Assembly (NCBI GenBank): GCA_030411725.1
Contig: MU839828.1
Location: 3,906,001 to 3,970,000, forward strand
Origin: Echria macrotheca
Taxonomy: Eukaryota; Ascomycota; Sordariomycetes; Sordariales; Schizotheciaceae
Direction: 5' to 3'
Length of the DNA: 64,000 bases
Positions 44,131 through 56,273 of this stretch are shown one piece after another (the stretch's first letter is position 1; the number at the start of each line of letters is the position of its first letter). A program made the translations under genes and the position numbers. Under the pieces are notes generated by a model. That model saw only the letters and a list, made by a program, of their open reading frames with translations, did no database searches and had not been told where the DNA came from.

Positions 44131-44662
44131 CTTCATTGGGTGAGGAGCGCATAGCGTTAGGGAATTCGGAATAAACGCGTCCGTAATGGTGCATAAACTG
44201 TTGATATTCTCATGATATTCTTCTGTTGCCACTGGCAGTTGTGGCGGGTTGAGTTGAAGGTACGGCTTTTAGTCCCTCCGCGATGGAATCAGTGGCAAAG
44301 CATGTTTTAGCATAGCACCACCTTGAACGCAAGACGCCGATTGCCATGAGCCTACCTAAGTTTCTTAGGTAAGATTGCTGCCAACCTTCCCAACTCGGCT
44401 CCAACCCACCGTAAGATGTAAGAACCTTCCTAATCCGCGTGCTACGAGATGTTCCATGATTGGCCGACGAGTCCGACAATCAGGATCTGCACGAAGGAAA
44501 AGAGGGGTACAATCGAAAGACGCTACTCAGAAAAGCTCAAGTGTTCTCTTTTCTTCAACTTCGCAAATAAAAAGCCGGGCCTCGAAACAAGCAATCGTTT
44601 TACCTGGTTTGAAGAGCCAAGACTTTTAACCTATCGAACTGGGATCGGATACCTCATTTACA
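44131..44662. other. intergenic, nothing recognised
   Basis: 3' flank of biotin synthase and promoter of the next gene. Confidence 0.4.
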
Positions 44663-45578
44663 ATGGGGAGACTTTCGACTGCAAAATACCTCCAACTACC
44701 CCAAGAAACTCCATCCACAACGGACTTTCCGCAGGGAGTTGGTGCGAATACGGATTGCGACATTGGGAGTCGACATCGGCTACACGCCGCGAGCCTTCTG
44801 GGACGATGGATGATGCCTCTGCTCTTCATCGGGTGCGCACTTCTTTCTTCGGGCTTGACGATAGTGGTCATGCGCGACGGCGCAACAGACTGCCACCCGG
44901 TGCAGATGTATGAGAAATCACAGCTCATGAAAAGTCCCGTCCCCGAGTGTAAGAACCCATAGCCATTGCTACTTCTTGTTGCACACCTAACAAGGAGCCG
45001 ATGCAGTTCCCAAAGAAATCAGAACATTCGAGTTTGACGAGATATTTATGGCAGCGTCAACTCCCCAAAGCGATAAGGCATGGGAAGATCTTTTACCGGT
45101 AAGCCCCTTCTGGATATCTTCGAGATACATATTGGTAACAGCAACCATTCAGGTCGGCGGCGGGTATATATACGTGAACGATAGCGCGGACTACGGCCTC
45201 CAGCCAGGTATCCAGAGAAAGACCGGAGAGATCTACTCCGTTGCCATGTATCATCAGTTGCACTGTCTCACCATGCTCAGGGGCTACTACTGGGATCTCG
45301 TCAGTGGTGTCCTAAGCAACGATGTAGCCATCATGGGCGTAGTCCATGACCAAATTGGTACTCCACATACTGGACACTGCTTCGACTACCTCAGACAAAG
45401 TCTGGAGTGCTCGGCCGACATGACCTTGGAATGGCCACGTACCGAAGCAGATGGACGGCGTTGGCAGGTGGACGGCAACCACATACCACACGTTTGCACA
45501 AGCCGGACAGCGGTGGAACGGTATATGAAAGATCACCATTACGAGTTCTCATATGCCAAGAAGCACCACGGACACTAG
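44663..45578 (+). CDS. UstYa-like (DUF3328) oxidase, canonical type, second site
   Basis: Exons 44663-44948, 45007-45098 and 45153-45578 give 267 residues; the second intron (54 nt) is in frame, and removing it gives the family block AWEDLLP-VGGGYIYV. A membrane helix lies at about 50-70. Motifs are HQLHC (160-164) and HTGHC (198-202), followed by FDYLRQSLECSADMTLE, the classic family sequence. It is more typical than the three divergent copies at 4.6-10 kb. It lies 35 kb from the precursor, so it may belong to another pathway (nearby P450 and reductase) or be an isolated copy. Oxidation of a peptide or small molecule in the secretory pathway is the expected role. Confidence 0.87.
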
Positions 45579-46404
45579 CATAGAACGCTATAGCACTATT
45601 CTCCTATACAAATCATCAGTCAAATGGAGTCCAGACTATATACTTCTGTTCCGAAATAGTGGTCCGAAGGGTCAGGCAAGTGTAGTGAGTAGGCACGGAT
45701 GAACCGGGATTCGTACCCAGCTCGGACGGTTGCAACGTGGATGTGAAGAATAGTGCTCTGAGTTTTAGTCAACCATATGATATGAAGGGACGGTATTAAC
45801 ATGCTGTAGTGAAGATTGGACCATGTACATAGAAATCTCATGATTTTCAACAAGTCTTGGTGCTGCGGGGCTCGTCAGGGTCCGAGGCCGTCGGTGTTGT
45901 GAGAAAATATCATGACCCTCATCAATAACCGGATCGTTCTCGGCTTAATCCTTCCGGATACCAGTTTGCCAGTCTGCATTGCCCGGTACAAAGCCCTCTG
46001 TATGTGATCTATTGGCGGAATGTCTGCAAGGCGCAGGTGACTTTCTCGGTGTTTAGTGCAGACGTTCAGCCCCCGATTGATAAACCGACGTTCCCGAAAT
46101 CAGGAACAGCGCTGATTTGACAAGTGGTTTCGAGCCATGATAATCTACAGGTATCCATTACTGAAAGTTAATTGCCGTTGGTGGTATGATATTGCCGACA
46201 TCCGAATAACGTGATCAAAGTTCATGACGCTGTCGGTTCGACTGATTTGATCGACGTTATTCGGAGAAAGCCCGGAGCAAACTCTCCGTTGTCACAGAAT
46301 CTCCTGAACACAATGTCAACAAGGAATCAGTTGATGGAAATATTTAAATAGTGCCGACCTCATCCGGAGCAGACACTCGATACTGACACTTCTTTCAACA
46401 AGCC
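45579..46404. other. intergenic, heat-shock gene promoter
   Basis: A tRNA-like T-arm near 45.7 kb has no matching acceptor stem. The TATA-like box is listed separately. Nothing else is seen. Confidence 0.4.
46341..46350 (+). promoter_or_regulatory. TATA-like box of the small heat-shock gene
   Basis: TATTTAAATA, about 60 bp before the first ATG. A strong TATA box fits an inducible stress gene. Confidence 0.45.
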
Positions 46405-47067
46405 ATGCGCGCGTGCCGCACATTGCCCAAAAGGATCTCACTTGTCCGTCAGCCAGCCACTGGCATCTTGCAATCACACCTTGCGCACAAAAGTTTGTCA
46501 ACGAAGCCCAACATGTCGCTCTGGGTTCCCCGTTCCAACGCCCCGGGATTCTCCTCCCTCTTTCGCATGCTCGACGACTTCGACAAGTATGCTTCGCAGG
46601 CCATCGGCCGTCCGATTGGGACAAGCATGACGGATGGCGTTCAGACGTTTGCACCGAGATTCGACGTCACTGAGCACGAGAAAAACTACTCACTCCAGGG
46701 CGAACTCCCCGGTGTCGCCCCGGAGAATGTCACCATCGAGTTCACGGATCCTCAGACCCTGGTCATCCGTGGCCACACCCAGCGGGAACACACCGAGGGA
46801 GACCCGACTCTAGCACAGATTGAGGAGGGAAAGCAGGACAAGAAGGAAGAAAACGGCGAGAAGAATGGAGCGCCGAAGGAGACGGGCAAGGCGGGTCCCA
46901 AGTACTGGCTGAGCGAGCGCTCTTACGGGGAGTTTTCGCGGGTCTTTAACTTCCCTTCCGGAGTCGACCAGGAGAACGTCGAGGCAAAGTTCAACAATGG
47001 TGTTCTGAACATCATCGTGCCAAAGATGGAGAAGAAGGGTGCTCGCAAGATTGAGATCACCAAGTAA
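46405..47067 (+). CDS. Hsp20 small heat-shock protein
   Basis: 220 residues from the first ATG; an internal ATG at 46513 would give the usual 184-residue form starting MSLWVPRSN. The N-terminal extension (MRACRTLPKRISLVRQPATG) is basic, lacks acidic residues and looks like a mitochondrial presequence. The body has the FDVTEHEKNYSLQGELPGV start of the alpha-crystallin domain, an acidic/Lys-rich insert of about 40 residues typical of fungal Hsp30, and the ending FSRVFNFPSGVDQ...FNNGVLNIIVPK. It is an ATP-independent chaperone that binds unfolding proteins. Intronless, as usual for heat-shock genes. Confidence 0.92.
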   Translation: MRACRTLPKRISLVRQPATGILQSHLAHKSLSTKPNMSLWVPRSNAPGFSSLFRMLDDFDKYASQAIGRPIGTSMTDGVQTFAPRFDVTEHEKNYSLQGELPGVAPENVTIEFTDPQTLVIRGHTQREHTEGDPTLAQIEEGKQDKKEENGEKNGAPKETGKAGPKYWLSERSYGEFSRVFNFPSGVDQENVEAKFNNGVLNIIVPKMEKKGARKIEITK

Positions 47068-48008
47068 TCATTGTCAGGGACACGCCAAAGCACACCAGTA
47101 TTCTTCCTCGCACAAGATTGTATGTAGTGTTTATTGGAACTGCCAAAAGGAAGAAAAAAAATACAGAAAACTATTTTATCACACCATTACCAGGAAGTAA
47201 CAGGTCGGCGGCGTTGCTTGATATTGTTTTGTTGCATGTGGAGACTAACACCAAGAGGCAAGTACCCGTTTTCCCAAGGTGCTCAGCAAACCAGGTGTTT
47301 AGAAGTCCCACCCACAATGGATCTGCCTTGCCTGGAAGTAGGTACCTGGGCATAGAGTCAAGACTGGAAGTCAAGCAACGTGAGGATACCGGTTCGTCGT
47401 TTGGCCGCTACCAATCCTGTTCCCGGTACAGTGGGAGTTTGTCCCACCCTGGTTGTTCGGACGTTGATAGTGTGACTCTCTGACCAGGCGCGTGCGGCGC
47501 ATGTTACCCACCCGGATAAGGTGCAACTTGATTAGCAAAACCCCGGGCTCGTGTGAGGAACTACTAGTTTGCATTGGCCCCTTTGGTACTAGATCCCCGC
47601 CTCTAGGGAATTAGGGCGGTCATCTGGCTCGTGTAAGTCTGAAGGTTGGTTCACTTTAAAATGGGTAGAATAAGTCTTGGGCTGTAACACGGGTTCTATA
47701 CCAAAATTTCATGTTCCGAACTATATACGTAACAAGGATACTGAGTATATACTTGATGTCACAAATACGTTACACGGCACTCATATCTCGACCTTGATGA
47801 GATTGGTGTATTTACCTCTCCGTGAAACCGAAGGTACATCCTGTCCTGGCCGTTCGGTACTCAAAGTGCATCATGGTAGGATCTCATACGACCCACCCTT
47901 CTGCCAGCAAGCGGTGGCTGCAACCGGGTCATCGGATATTGTGAACAGTGTTTGCCTGGAGCAAGTCAATATTTTCAGTTTTGCAAACATCAGGGAAGTT
48001 GGGGAGCC
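47068..48008. other. intergenic, possible last exon of the next gene
   Basis: About 0.9 kb. The minus-strand gene that follows may extend to about 47871 through one more small exon (donor GTAAGG at 48.01 kb); otherwise nothing is seen. Confidence 0.4.
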
Positions 48009-49606
48009 TTACGTGACGTAAACGGTTGCCGTGACGTGGCTTGTCGATGTCACCAGCGTGATCTGCGTCAGTCCAGGTCCGGGCAGAGTCACCGTCTCGG
48101 TCACCTCGGCGGGGACTAGGCAAAGAGTAGTCGGAGGAGGGGTTCTGTGAGCATGGGGATCAGCACACTGCAAACCATGATGCCGAAAGGTAGACCTACA
48201 TTGTTTGCACGGCCGTCCCGACAACTACAAGCAAGATGTCAGCATCAAACCCAAGCATTCTAGGTCATGGCGGAAAACACACCGTATTTAGTGATTGTCT
48301 CTGCGGGTACGAAGGTTGTCGAAACCTGGGTCTCGGTGTAAGTCGTCTCCATGACGGTCGAAGTAAAGGCCGCAATCCGCGCCCCGTTGAACTGTCTCCT
48401 CGTCTTGGTTGCGGCCGGGAGCTTGACGCACGTAACCCATGTTGGGAGCGGCCCACCGGGTGTTACTGTACTCATGAGTGGCGGCGGGCCGCCCTTCCAG
48501 ACCGCCGTTATCTGTGCTGGAGCTTTAACCAGAAGTGCACAGGTCGAACCTGACCAGGTAAAAGAGTATCCCCCTGCAATAGAAGGGAGCGCTGGTGCTG
48601 GTGCTGGTGTTATCACTCCAGGACTGGTTTTTGGAGGCGGAGGCGTCGTGGCCTTTACTGGACTAGTAGTCGGCGTCCTACTCGGAGTCGGCGTCGTGCT
48701 TGGTTTACGGGTCGAGCTCGATGCGCCGGAATATCGGCAAGTCGCTGTCAGGAAGCTCGTTTTGGTAGCGGCAGCCGTGGTTGTCGCGTCCGTGGTGAGT
48801 TGCACAATCAGCTGGGTCTCAGTTACCAGTGTCGGTGTTCCTCGAACTGTTGTTTTCGTGGTTTTCGGCGCGGTACATGGCGTGCTGAGCGTGGATGCAT
48901 CGAGTGTGGTTGTTATGGTCTGGAATGTCGTTGCCAAGACGGCTAAGCCATGTGATCAGTAACACGTCACAAAAGCTTTAGATAGACGTACTGCTCGCCG
49001 GTGGTGTCCGGGTTTCGCGTACAATCACCGTCGGTGTAATCTGATAACTATCAGAAATGCTCAAACTTCGCTCGCAAATGGCTTACTGTTGTCAGGATAG
49101 TTGAAGGGGCCCCGACTGTGAGAGTAAAAGTTCGGGTTATGGTCGTTCCTGTTGGCAGTTGTAGTTGGATCTGCCATATCCCGCTCTGCATTTCATAATA
49201 TTCGATGTCGCTTGCTTGTTAGCTTGGCCGCAGTGACTTCTGGATATTCTTTCTCACCATTGTGAGATCTGGATGGAGCCTGGATCGCCAGGTCGCATGG
49301 CCGTGCAGCTGTAGACATGGTTATCCGGATCGCGCAGGACGGACTTTATCTCGGAATTTGTGCAGTTTCCTGAGTTATTGTCAGCAGCCGCAGGATCGCG
49401 CATCTCCTGGTCCAGTTACCATCGAAACGGGTCGCAAAAGTGAATTTCCCGTCGTTGTTCCCGTTCACGAGATACGAGCCCGCATCGGCGTAGTCGACCG
49501 CAGTATACTGACAAGCCTCTCCATAACCTCCCTCCTGGCTATCTTCTGTGCTCGCCGATGCTGAAACCGCAGACAATGCTACCGCCGCAAGACGTAGCAG
49601 TCGCAT
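48009..49606 (-). CDS. secreted Thr/Pro-rich cell-surface protein
   Basis: Seven exons: 49606-49420, 49369-49258, 49210-49087, 49040-48992, 48942-48283, 48224-48200 and 48144-48009, giving 430 residues; an extra 3' exon is possible. The signal peptide is MRLLRLAAVALSAVSASAS. A short N-terminal domain with four or more Cys (GEACQYTAV, DGNCTNSEI, VYSCTAM, ISQCDIEYY) is followed by a long linker of Thr, Ser and Pro with repeated TTT/STP, expected to be heavily O-glycosylated, and then a second region with Cys pairs (GSTCALLV, TWVTCVKL). No GPI signal is evident at the modelled end. A cell-wall or adhesion role is likely but not shown. Small exons rest on splice logic. Confidence 0.65.
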
Positions 49607-51136
49607 CGTGTCTTGTGGTACGACGTAAACCGGGGTGCGCCTCGAGAAATGGTCGATCCGAACGTTCTCCCCGGACTACCATCCTATATGGTCGCCCAAG
49701 ACATGAGATCCCTGCCAGGTGAACTGCCAAAGATGCCCCTGATTGGGCCTCCCGGTATTTAGTTGACTCCTCCCGCTGACAGAATCTTGAATCCGGGATG
49801 TTTGCTCCCGATTTACCTGTCGATGTGGAGAAATCGTCCAAAAACCAAGAGTTTGAAGCTCAGAACCGACAGGAGCCGCCGAGTCTTGTCGTCATCCGCG
49901 CGGGTTCCGGGGTTGCTCTGCAGAAGAAGCGAGGAAACAATGCATTATTTGGGCCAAGAGATAGGGAGAAATGCTTGATTCGGACTGTGCCTGGCTGTGT
50001 CCGGGCTCTCGTCCCATCCGCGCCTGATTAATATTAATTTAGTAAGCCGTGTTATGGGAAACACGACGCGGCAGTTGGCCGCTAGGCGAGGAGCGGGTTG
50101 ACTTGGTAAGGTTGGAATTTAGCCACGCCGGACACGCGTCTTCTGCTCCTCCACCCCTGAATCGAGCCCCTCTAAACAACTTTTTTTTTGTTGGAAGCTA
50201 TGATTTGTCGCGATTCTGCAGAAACATCTAGCGCACTGATGACTTGTTCTCCCTGAAGGCGTGGTCAAGAACACCCCCCTGCGGCTCATAGGGAACTGTA
50301 GACGCCTATTTAATCATTAATGTTTCAGTCTCGACAAGTACCCCTGGTATCTTCTCTGATGAACAGGCGCATTCCGAACGCGACATCATCCACGCGGTGC
50401 CAAGCAACTCGCAATATCAGGACTGATAAGGCACAAGGCTTCGGCACAGAAAATCATTTAAACCTGGCTCGTTGATGCTAGCGATCCGGGGTCGGGGTGG
50501 AAACTTGAAGACTGTCGGTATCCAGCACTTGATAATGTAATTGCCAGCTCCAAAAACGCCACATAGACGGTTGCGTCACCCATTCCCCTGCGGATCTGGA
50601 AATTTGACAAAGTCCCTCATTCTGCCCCGGGCCGTCGCCCAAACTGGCTCGGGGTCCCTGGCTTCCGGATGAGGTTGGGGGTTCCCGAATCCCGACGCGA
50701 AAGTGCCTGCTGGTGGTCCCGCGGTTGAATTCGTGCGGCAATACCCAATCGGTTTTAGCTAAGCAGCGCACTGAAGCTGTACATACCTACTCTATATGTA
50801 AGGTAAGCTCCTTTCAGATCCCGTCCGTGGCCGTAAGTATCTAAGTATCCTTACTGCGGAGATCACATCGTGTGGCGGTAGTACGAAGCGCCAGCTCCTA
50901 TCTACCTATTGATTTATTCTGCGCCCCACGTTGAGCGGGCATTACAGCGTGTAGTCTTCTCATGTGTTCCTTGAGGCGCGTTTATCTGAGTGCGATCAAT
51001 TCTATATCAATCCATTAACGTACAAGGTACCCGCATGGCGTTGAGAAGCCAGGGGTTGTCCAAGCCAAACAAGTCGAAGAAGAGAAAAGGAAACACCGAC
51101 ATAGCCTTCATCATATCCCAGAAAGAACCAGACATC
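49607..51136. other. intergenic, nothing recognised
   Basis: 1.5 kb. Open frames on both strands are short and have no family features. Confidence 0.45.
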
Positions 51137-53412
51137 CTAGAATAGATCGCAGACCGGATCCTTGACGGGACATCCAAAAGCCTGCCGAAAGGCTCTAGAG
51201 TTTGCCAAAGGCCCCTTGACTCGTGCCGGATCAGGAGCATGTGTATCGGGATTCAACCCCTGCGCTGAGTACTTGGAACACCAAGAGTTGGCAAAGGCCA
51301 CAAAAAACAACTGCTCCTCCGTGAAGATGCCCTCCAGGCCCGGCAGCATCCCCGGTTTCGTCGAGTTGGCCCTCCGCTGCTGCCAGGCCTCATAGCCAAC
51401 GATCAGCCCCATATTGTCCGCAAAGTTCTCATTCAGCGTCATCGAGCCGTTCACCTTGACTTGCGTTCCTTCCAAGCTCGTGACGGTGTAGTTATCGTAT
51501 TGCCGCACGAGACATTTCGTACGCCGAACATACTCAGCGCGAGTTTCGTTGGTCCACCAGTTCACAATCCGACCTTCCTCGTCGAAGTTGACCCCGTCCG
51601 TGTCGAACCCGTGGGATAGCTCGTGACCAAAGGTGGGGGCTCCTGTCGAACCGTAGTTGATGACGTCGGGAAAATCCTTGTGGAAAAAGGGGTACTGCAG
51701 CTCCGCAGCCGGGACGACAATCTCGTTCCGGTAGTTGTCGTAGTAAGCATTTACTTCCGAGACCCTGAACTTGCTCCATGCCCTGCGGTCGGAGGGTCGG
51801 CCGAGAGCGGCAAACCTCCTTGCCGTGGAAAAGTTGGTAGCGGACAAAATGTTGAAGAAATCAGAAGACGTGATGTTGAGTGATGAGTACCATTCCTGGA
51901 GAGATGGAGGAGAGGGTACGTTTGGTGACTGCCGAGGAAATCTGTTAGCTTTGATCAAATCTCGACGCCCACTCAAGCCTGAATTGTGTTGTAGTCGGGA
52001 AATGAAGCCGTAGATGTTCGCTCACCTGTGTCGGATATCCAAGCTCCGGCTCAACATTCCGCACCTTTTTGATGGCTCGCTGCTTTGTTTCTGCGTCCAT
52101 CCAGGCGGAGTTTTCAAGTTTTGCAGCGTACGCCGTCTTGAAATCTAATACCATCTGCTGGCTTAGTTGCATCTCCGCGTCTGAGAAAAAGGTTTCCGCA
52201 AAGAAGCGATCAAGAATCCAAACCATGTCGTACTGGACTCTCACGGCACAATATAATTTCGATATCTCAGATTCCTGCCGTCTTCCAAGCCCAACGTGGT
52301 CTCTTGGCGGTTTCCCGACTCGATTTAGTAGGCTGTCCAAACGATCGAAGACTCCCGCTGCCTGGACATTATACCGGACACCAAGAATGGTACACCAGGT
52401 GAAGAACGTCTGGATGGTTTCTTCCGACGTCTCGTTCAAAAGGCGGGACAGATTGGAGAGATAGACGGGATACGTGAGCGTCACATTGTGCGGCACGTAG
52501 TTGGCCGGGGCCAAGTCCTGAAGTACTTTCCCTAGGTCGAGCTGGGGAAGCAGCTTGGACGCCTCGGAGATTGGGAGATCGACCGTGTTCTAATTCTCAT
52601 CAGCTCTGACAGCAACCAAAAACCAAATAGGGCAAGCTCACAGGAGACGAAGAATCATCTGGAGGCCATTGGATAGCAAACTCTGATAGCTCCGTCTCGA
52701 ATTTGACAAGATCCGTAGCCAGTCTGTCAGTGTCTTTGGGGGCCGAGTTACCAGGATAGATCTTCCCAAGCAGTTCGGTCAGGATGGCGGTGTACTCCGT
52801 CGTTACATTTGGGTCCCGATACGCGGTGAGATTTCCCAATGCAAGCATGCTGTTTTCTTTGATCAGGGGATACGGATAATAGGGGTACGGTATGTCGGCA
52901 TCGTCTTCGACCACATCGAGTGTGAGAAGTGGGGCGATTCCAAGTCTGAGAAGAAAAGAATAGGTTTCAGACCAATCCCCGGCCCTGAACGTGGCGTTCA
53001 GCTGATCGAGAAGTTGGGAGATCGGACGGATCCCAGCCTCTATGATAGCGGTGTCGTTCTGACAGGTCGTATAAGCTAGTTTCATCTTGTCAAAGTTCTG
53101 CTGGTCGATGGAAACGTCGCGGGTGCTAAGCCTTCGCGGCGAGAAGGATGAGTGGTTGGACTCGCCGGGGTACGGCGACTCGAGAACAGAGAGCATTCTC
53201 TTGGTAGTCTCGAGCTGAAGGACCGTCCCTACGTCCATGTAGAGGTCGTCGCCGAGGTTGTGATTGGCTCGGAAGCCGCCGCAGACCATCTCCTCAAAGT
53301 CGGTGCAGGGGTCGAGTTGCTTGTAGTTGGGCGACAGGTTCGAGACGTACTCTGATGCCAGCTGAACACATGCTGGCGTCATGCAGACCGCGGCCCTGAT
53401 GGCGTGCTTCAT
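51137..53412 (-). CDS. M13 (neprilysin-like) zinc metallopeptidase
   Basis: Exons 53412-52642, 52589-52026 and 51928-51137 give 708 residues. The zinc site is H547-E-L-S-H551 in GAPTFGHELSHGFDTDG, and the third ligand and acid are in E612-N-F-A-D616. NAYY, the substrate-contact segment, lies at 505-508. The N-terminal half starts CMTPACVQLASE....PCTDFEEMVCGGF, the Cys-bearing entry of the M13 domain. Family members are usually anchored in the membrane or secreted; here no signal peptide is visible at the chosen Met, so an upstream exon may exist (the frame is open to about 53.66 kb). The C-terminal CDLF replaces the usual CxxW. It should cleave short peptides on the outer side. Confidence 0.9.
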
Positions 53413-54497
53413 TTTGCGAAAGTTCAACCGGTCGGCTATCAAACCGATGTTCAGAATTCGAGAGCAAGATGAGAGATACGACGGGATTAAATAGTAAACT
53501 CGAACCCATCGCCTCTGGTCGGAGGATTGAGAGACAGCGAGGTGGCTTAGCATCTCAGTACGCGGATTTCGAGATGAAGTCGAGGTGGTCAAACGATCGA
53601 TGTGACTGAGTCTGTGCCGCGCGTTGGCATATTTGCCGCAATCAGAGAAAACGGACACCGGATCGTTGGATCATCTCCACGAGATCACCTTGTAGCATTG
53701 GTTCCAGGCCAACATGCCTTCGGTCAAGCTCCAGCGGCGCGCATTACCCTCATTATGTCTCGAACGCTGTTTTTGTCACGCATTTCCTGTTGATTGAAGG
53801 TTTTGCGGTTTTTCCGGTTTCTTCAAGCCTATTAGTTCCCGTGATGGCGTAGCCGTGCCTGTCCTACCACGAAGCGCTATAGTGTGGCGTATGGCCTCTC
53901 TAATATAATCCCTCGCCGAATCATTAGGTCTCGGTTACTCTCAATCCCCTTTCTCATTGGATGGCGGTTTACGATGCTTCTGAGGCAGCAAGCACACTTC
54001 CCACAGAGTGACCGGAAGCATCAAGCCTCGAACGCCGCTCCGGTTTGATATGGAGGCCGCCGAATCCCTCCGACACCTGCCTACGGATACAAATCAGTTT
54101 TTCGACGTCGCTGCGAACATTAGGTTGCTCCGCCACCAGCTATCAGCACGCCCAGCTAAGGTAAGGGAGTGTGACCAGAGCTCTCTGGTCCAGTTCAAGC
54201 ACACGTACGCACCGAAATCAAGCATCGCACGGCAGCGTGATACCGTCGGCCAACAATGAGACGTTGACGCCTGAAGAACTCGACAGTAAGACGGCATTTC
54301 TCTGTATTGACCCCGTCGCGAGGTTTGGTTATTCAGAACCAATTACTATTTAATGATAGTCCATGTAAACCCCCAAAATGCAATAAACTCCGTCTTGGTA
54401 TCATGTCCCTCATTAGTTTAACCCACGGCTCGCTTCCTTGTAGACCAATGCCCCCGGCCCCTGAACGCCATGTAAAATAGAACTGCATCACCCACCG
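53413..54497. other. intergenic, possible first exon of the peptidase
   Basis: About 1.1 kb. May hold an upstream exon for the M13 peptidase; otherwise nothing is recognised. Confidence 0.4.
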
Positions 54498-56273
54498 TCA
54501 TAACGGCCGCGGCGCATCTTCCCTCCTTCTCCGTCTCAGATATTCCTCGTGCTCGGTGTTGTGGTAGATCTCCTTTTCGACCTGACGCATGTCGATCTTG
54601 GCGACGGCCTCCTCGCCGTCGAAAATGCGCGCAACCTCCTCGAGTGTAGGGCCGCGTGTCTCCACGTAGAAAAACCAGACAAAGATGAGCTGCAGCGTGT
54701 CCCAGATGGCGTAGAAGAGCATAAAGTTCCAGTGGTTGGGAAGGTTCTCCCATGCGAGTTTGTTGGTTTGGCTGTGACAGTGTTAGCTACGTTCGTTGGA
54801 GAATGTGGCACCATCGAGAGGGGAGACATACTTGCCGAGTGCCAGCACAGCCTGCACGGTGATATTCATGATCATCATGCCCTTGGCACGCAGATGGAAA
54901 GGCAGTACCTCGAGCGCGTAGGCGACAAGCAAGCCCGAGAAGCCGATGTCGTAAAAGATACCAAACAGCCAGATGAATCCGAACTGGATGTATCCCCACA
55001 GGATGCTCGTCTCGCCCGTCGTCTCGTACATGGCGCCCGACACGGTCCAGCACACCATCGAGATCACCATGCCGAAGGTTGAGACCAAGAACATGGGGCG
55101 GCGACCGAAGCGGTCGACGTGCAGGGCCGCCGTGATAGTGACAATAAGGTCTAGAGCGATCTTGCCGGCCGACATGGCCAGCTTCTGTCTCTCCTGGTCG
55201 TCCTTGATACCGGCGCCCTTGTATACTACGTTCATGTAGTTGGAGAAGAGGGCATTGCCGCTGTACTGCGAGATGACGCCGAGGGAGATGACAATAGCAA
55301 GTCGCCAACGGTTGCCCCGTGTTCGCACAAAGTCAACGTACTTGGTCGATCTATCGGTCTCCTTCTGAATACGAATCGTTTCCTTGATCTCTCGATATTC
55401 GAACTGAACGGTCGCGTTATGAACGTCGCCGCCGGCATGCCACTTTGCCAAGGTTCGAAGCGCCTCCTCATGGCGGTCCTTGTTGATCAGATAACGTGGC
55501 GACTCGGGGACGAACCAGATGCCGCAGAACTGGACGAAAGCGGGGACGACCTGAAGGAATGTTATGGACCGCCACGAGTAGTCGTTCATGATGCTGATGG
55601 TGCCGAGGGCCAAGCAAGAAACGATGAGAGCACCGGCGTTCCACAAGCAGTTATAGATGGCGGTCACAGGGCCGCGGTGTTGTGGGTGGCAGATCTCTGT
55701 CAGGAGTAGGGGGGAGGCCATTTGGGAGAGCGAGTTCCCGAAACCGAGAAGGAAGCGGCCACCCATATACACTAGGTATGAAAGTTAGTCTCTCCCCAAG
55801 AAGATGTTGCCCGGGCACGTACTCCCATATCCAGTGCAGAAGGCAGTCAGGAAACCACCAGCCATCATTATGGAGCAACCAGCGATGATGGCAGTCCTGC
55901 GACCAAAGTTGTCGGCGATGTAGGGCGTTATGAAGAAGGATATGACTGAGCCGATGTTGAACATGTTGACGAGGATGGCTAGCTTGCTGTCTAGCACGGG
56001 ATCCTCCAGGTCGGGATTCTCCTTGAGTTGTGGGAAGAAGAACCAATTCCATGCCCTGATGTGCTGCGAGATGTTGACAAGCATGCCGTCGTAGCCAGTT
56101 GTGACCGACGCCAGCATAAGAATGCAGCAGAGGCCGTACAGCTTCCTAAGATGAGGCTCCCTCCTCCAATAGACTCTCTGGAAGCGTGGCACATCGCTGT
56201 CGTCGTACTCGAACTCCTCGGATGGAGAGTCTCTCGTCTCGATGCGAGTCATGGCGTCGTCTTTCCGTCCCAT
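54498..56273 (-). CDS. MFS sugar transporter (hexose/lactose-permease type)
   Basis: Exons 56273-55823, 55771-54832 and 54771-54498 give 554 residues in consistent phase. Sugar-porter signatures are GYDGMLVN, DNFGRRTAI, MGGRFLLGFG, PESPRYLI, DRFGRRPMF and, at the end of the last helix, VETRGPTLEEV. Twelve hydrophobic segments are visible, with a long cytosolic N-terminus containing acidic runs and a charged C-terminus. The family imports sugars with protons at the plasma membrane; the lack of a strongly conserved second-helix motif leaves the substrate open. Confidence 0.93.

Noticed and set aside
45695..45765. tRNA-like T-arm on the minus strand
   Set aside because: No matching acceptor or anticodon stem can be built.
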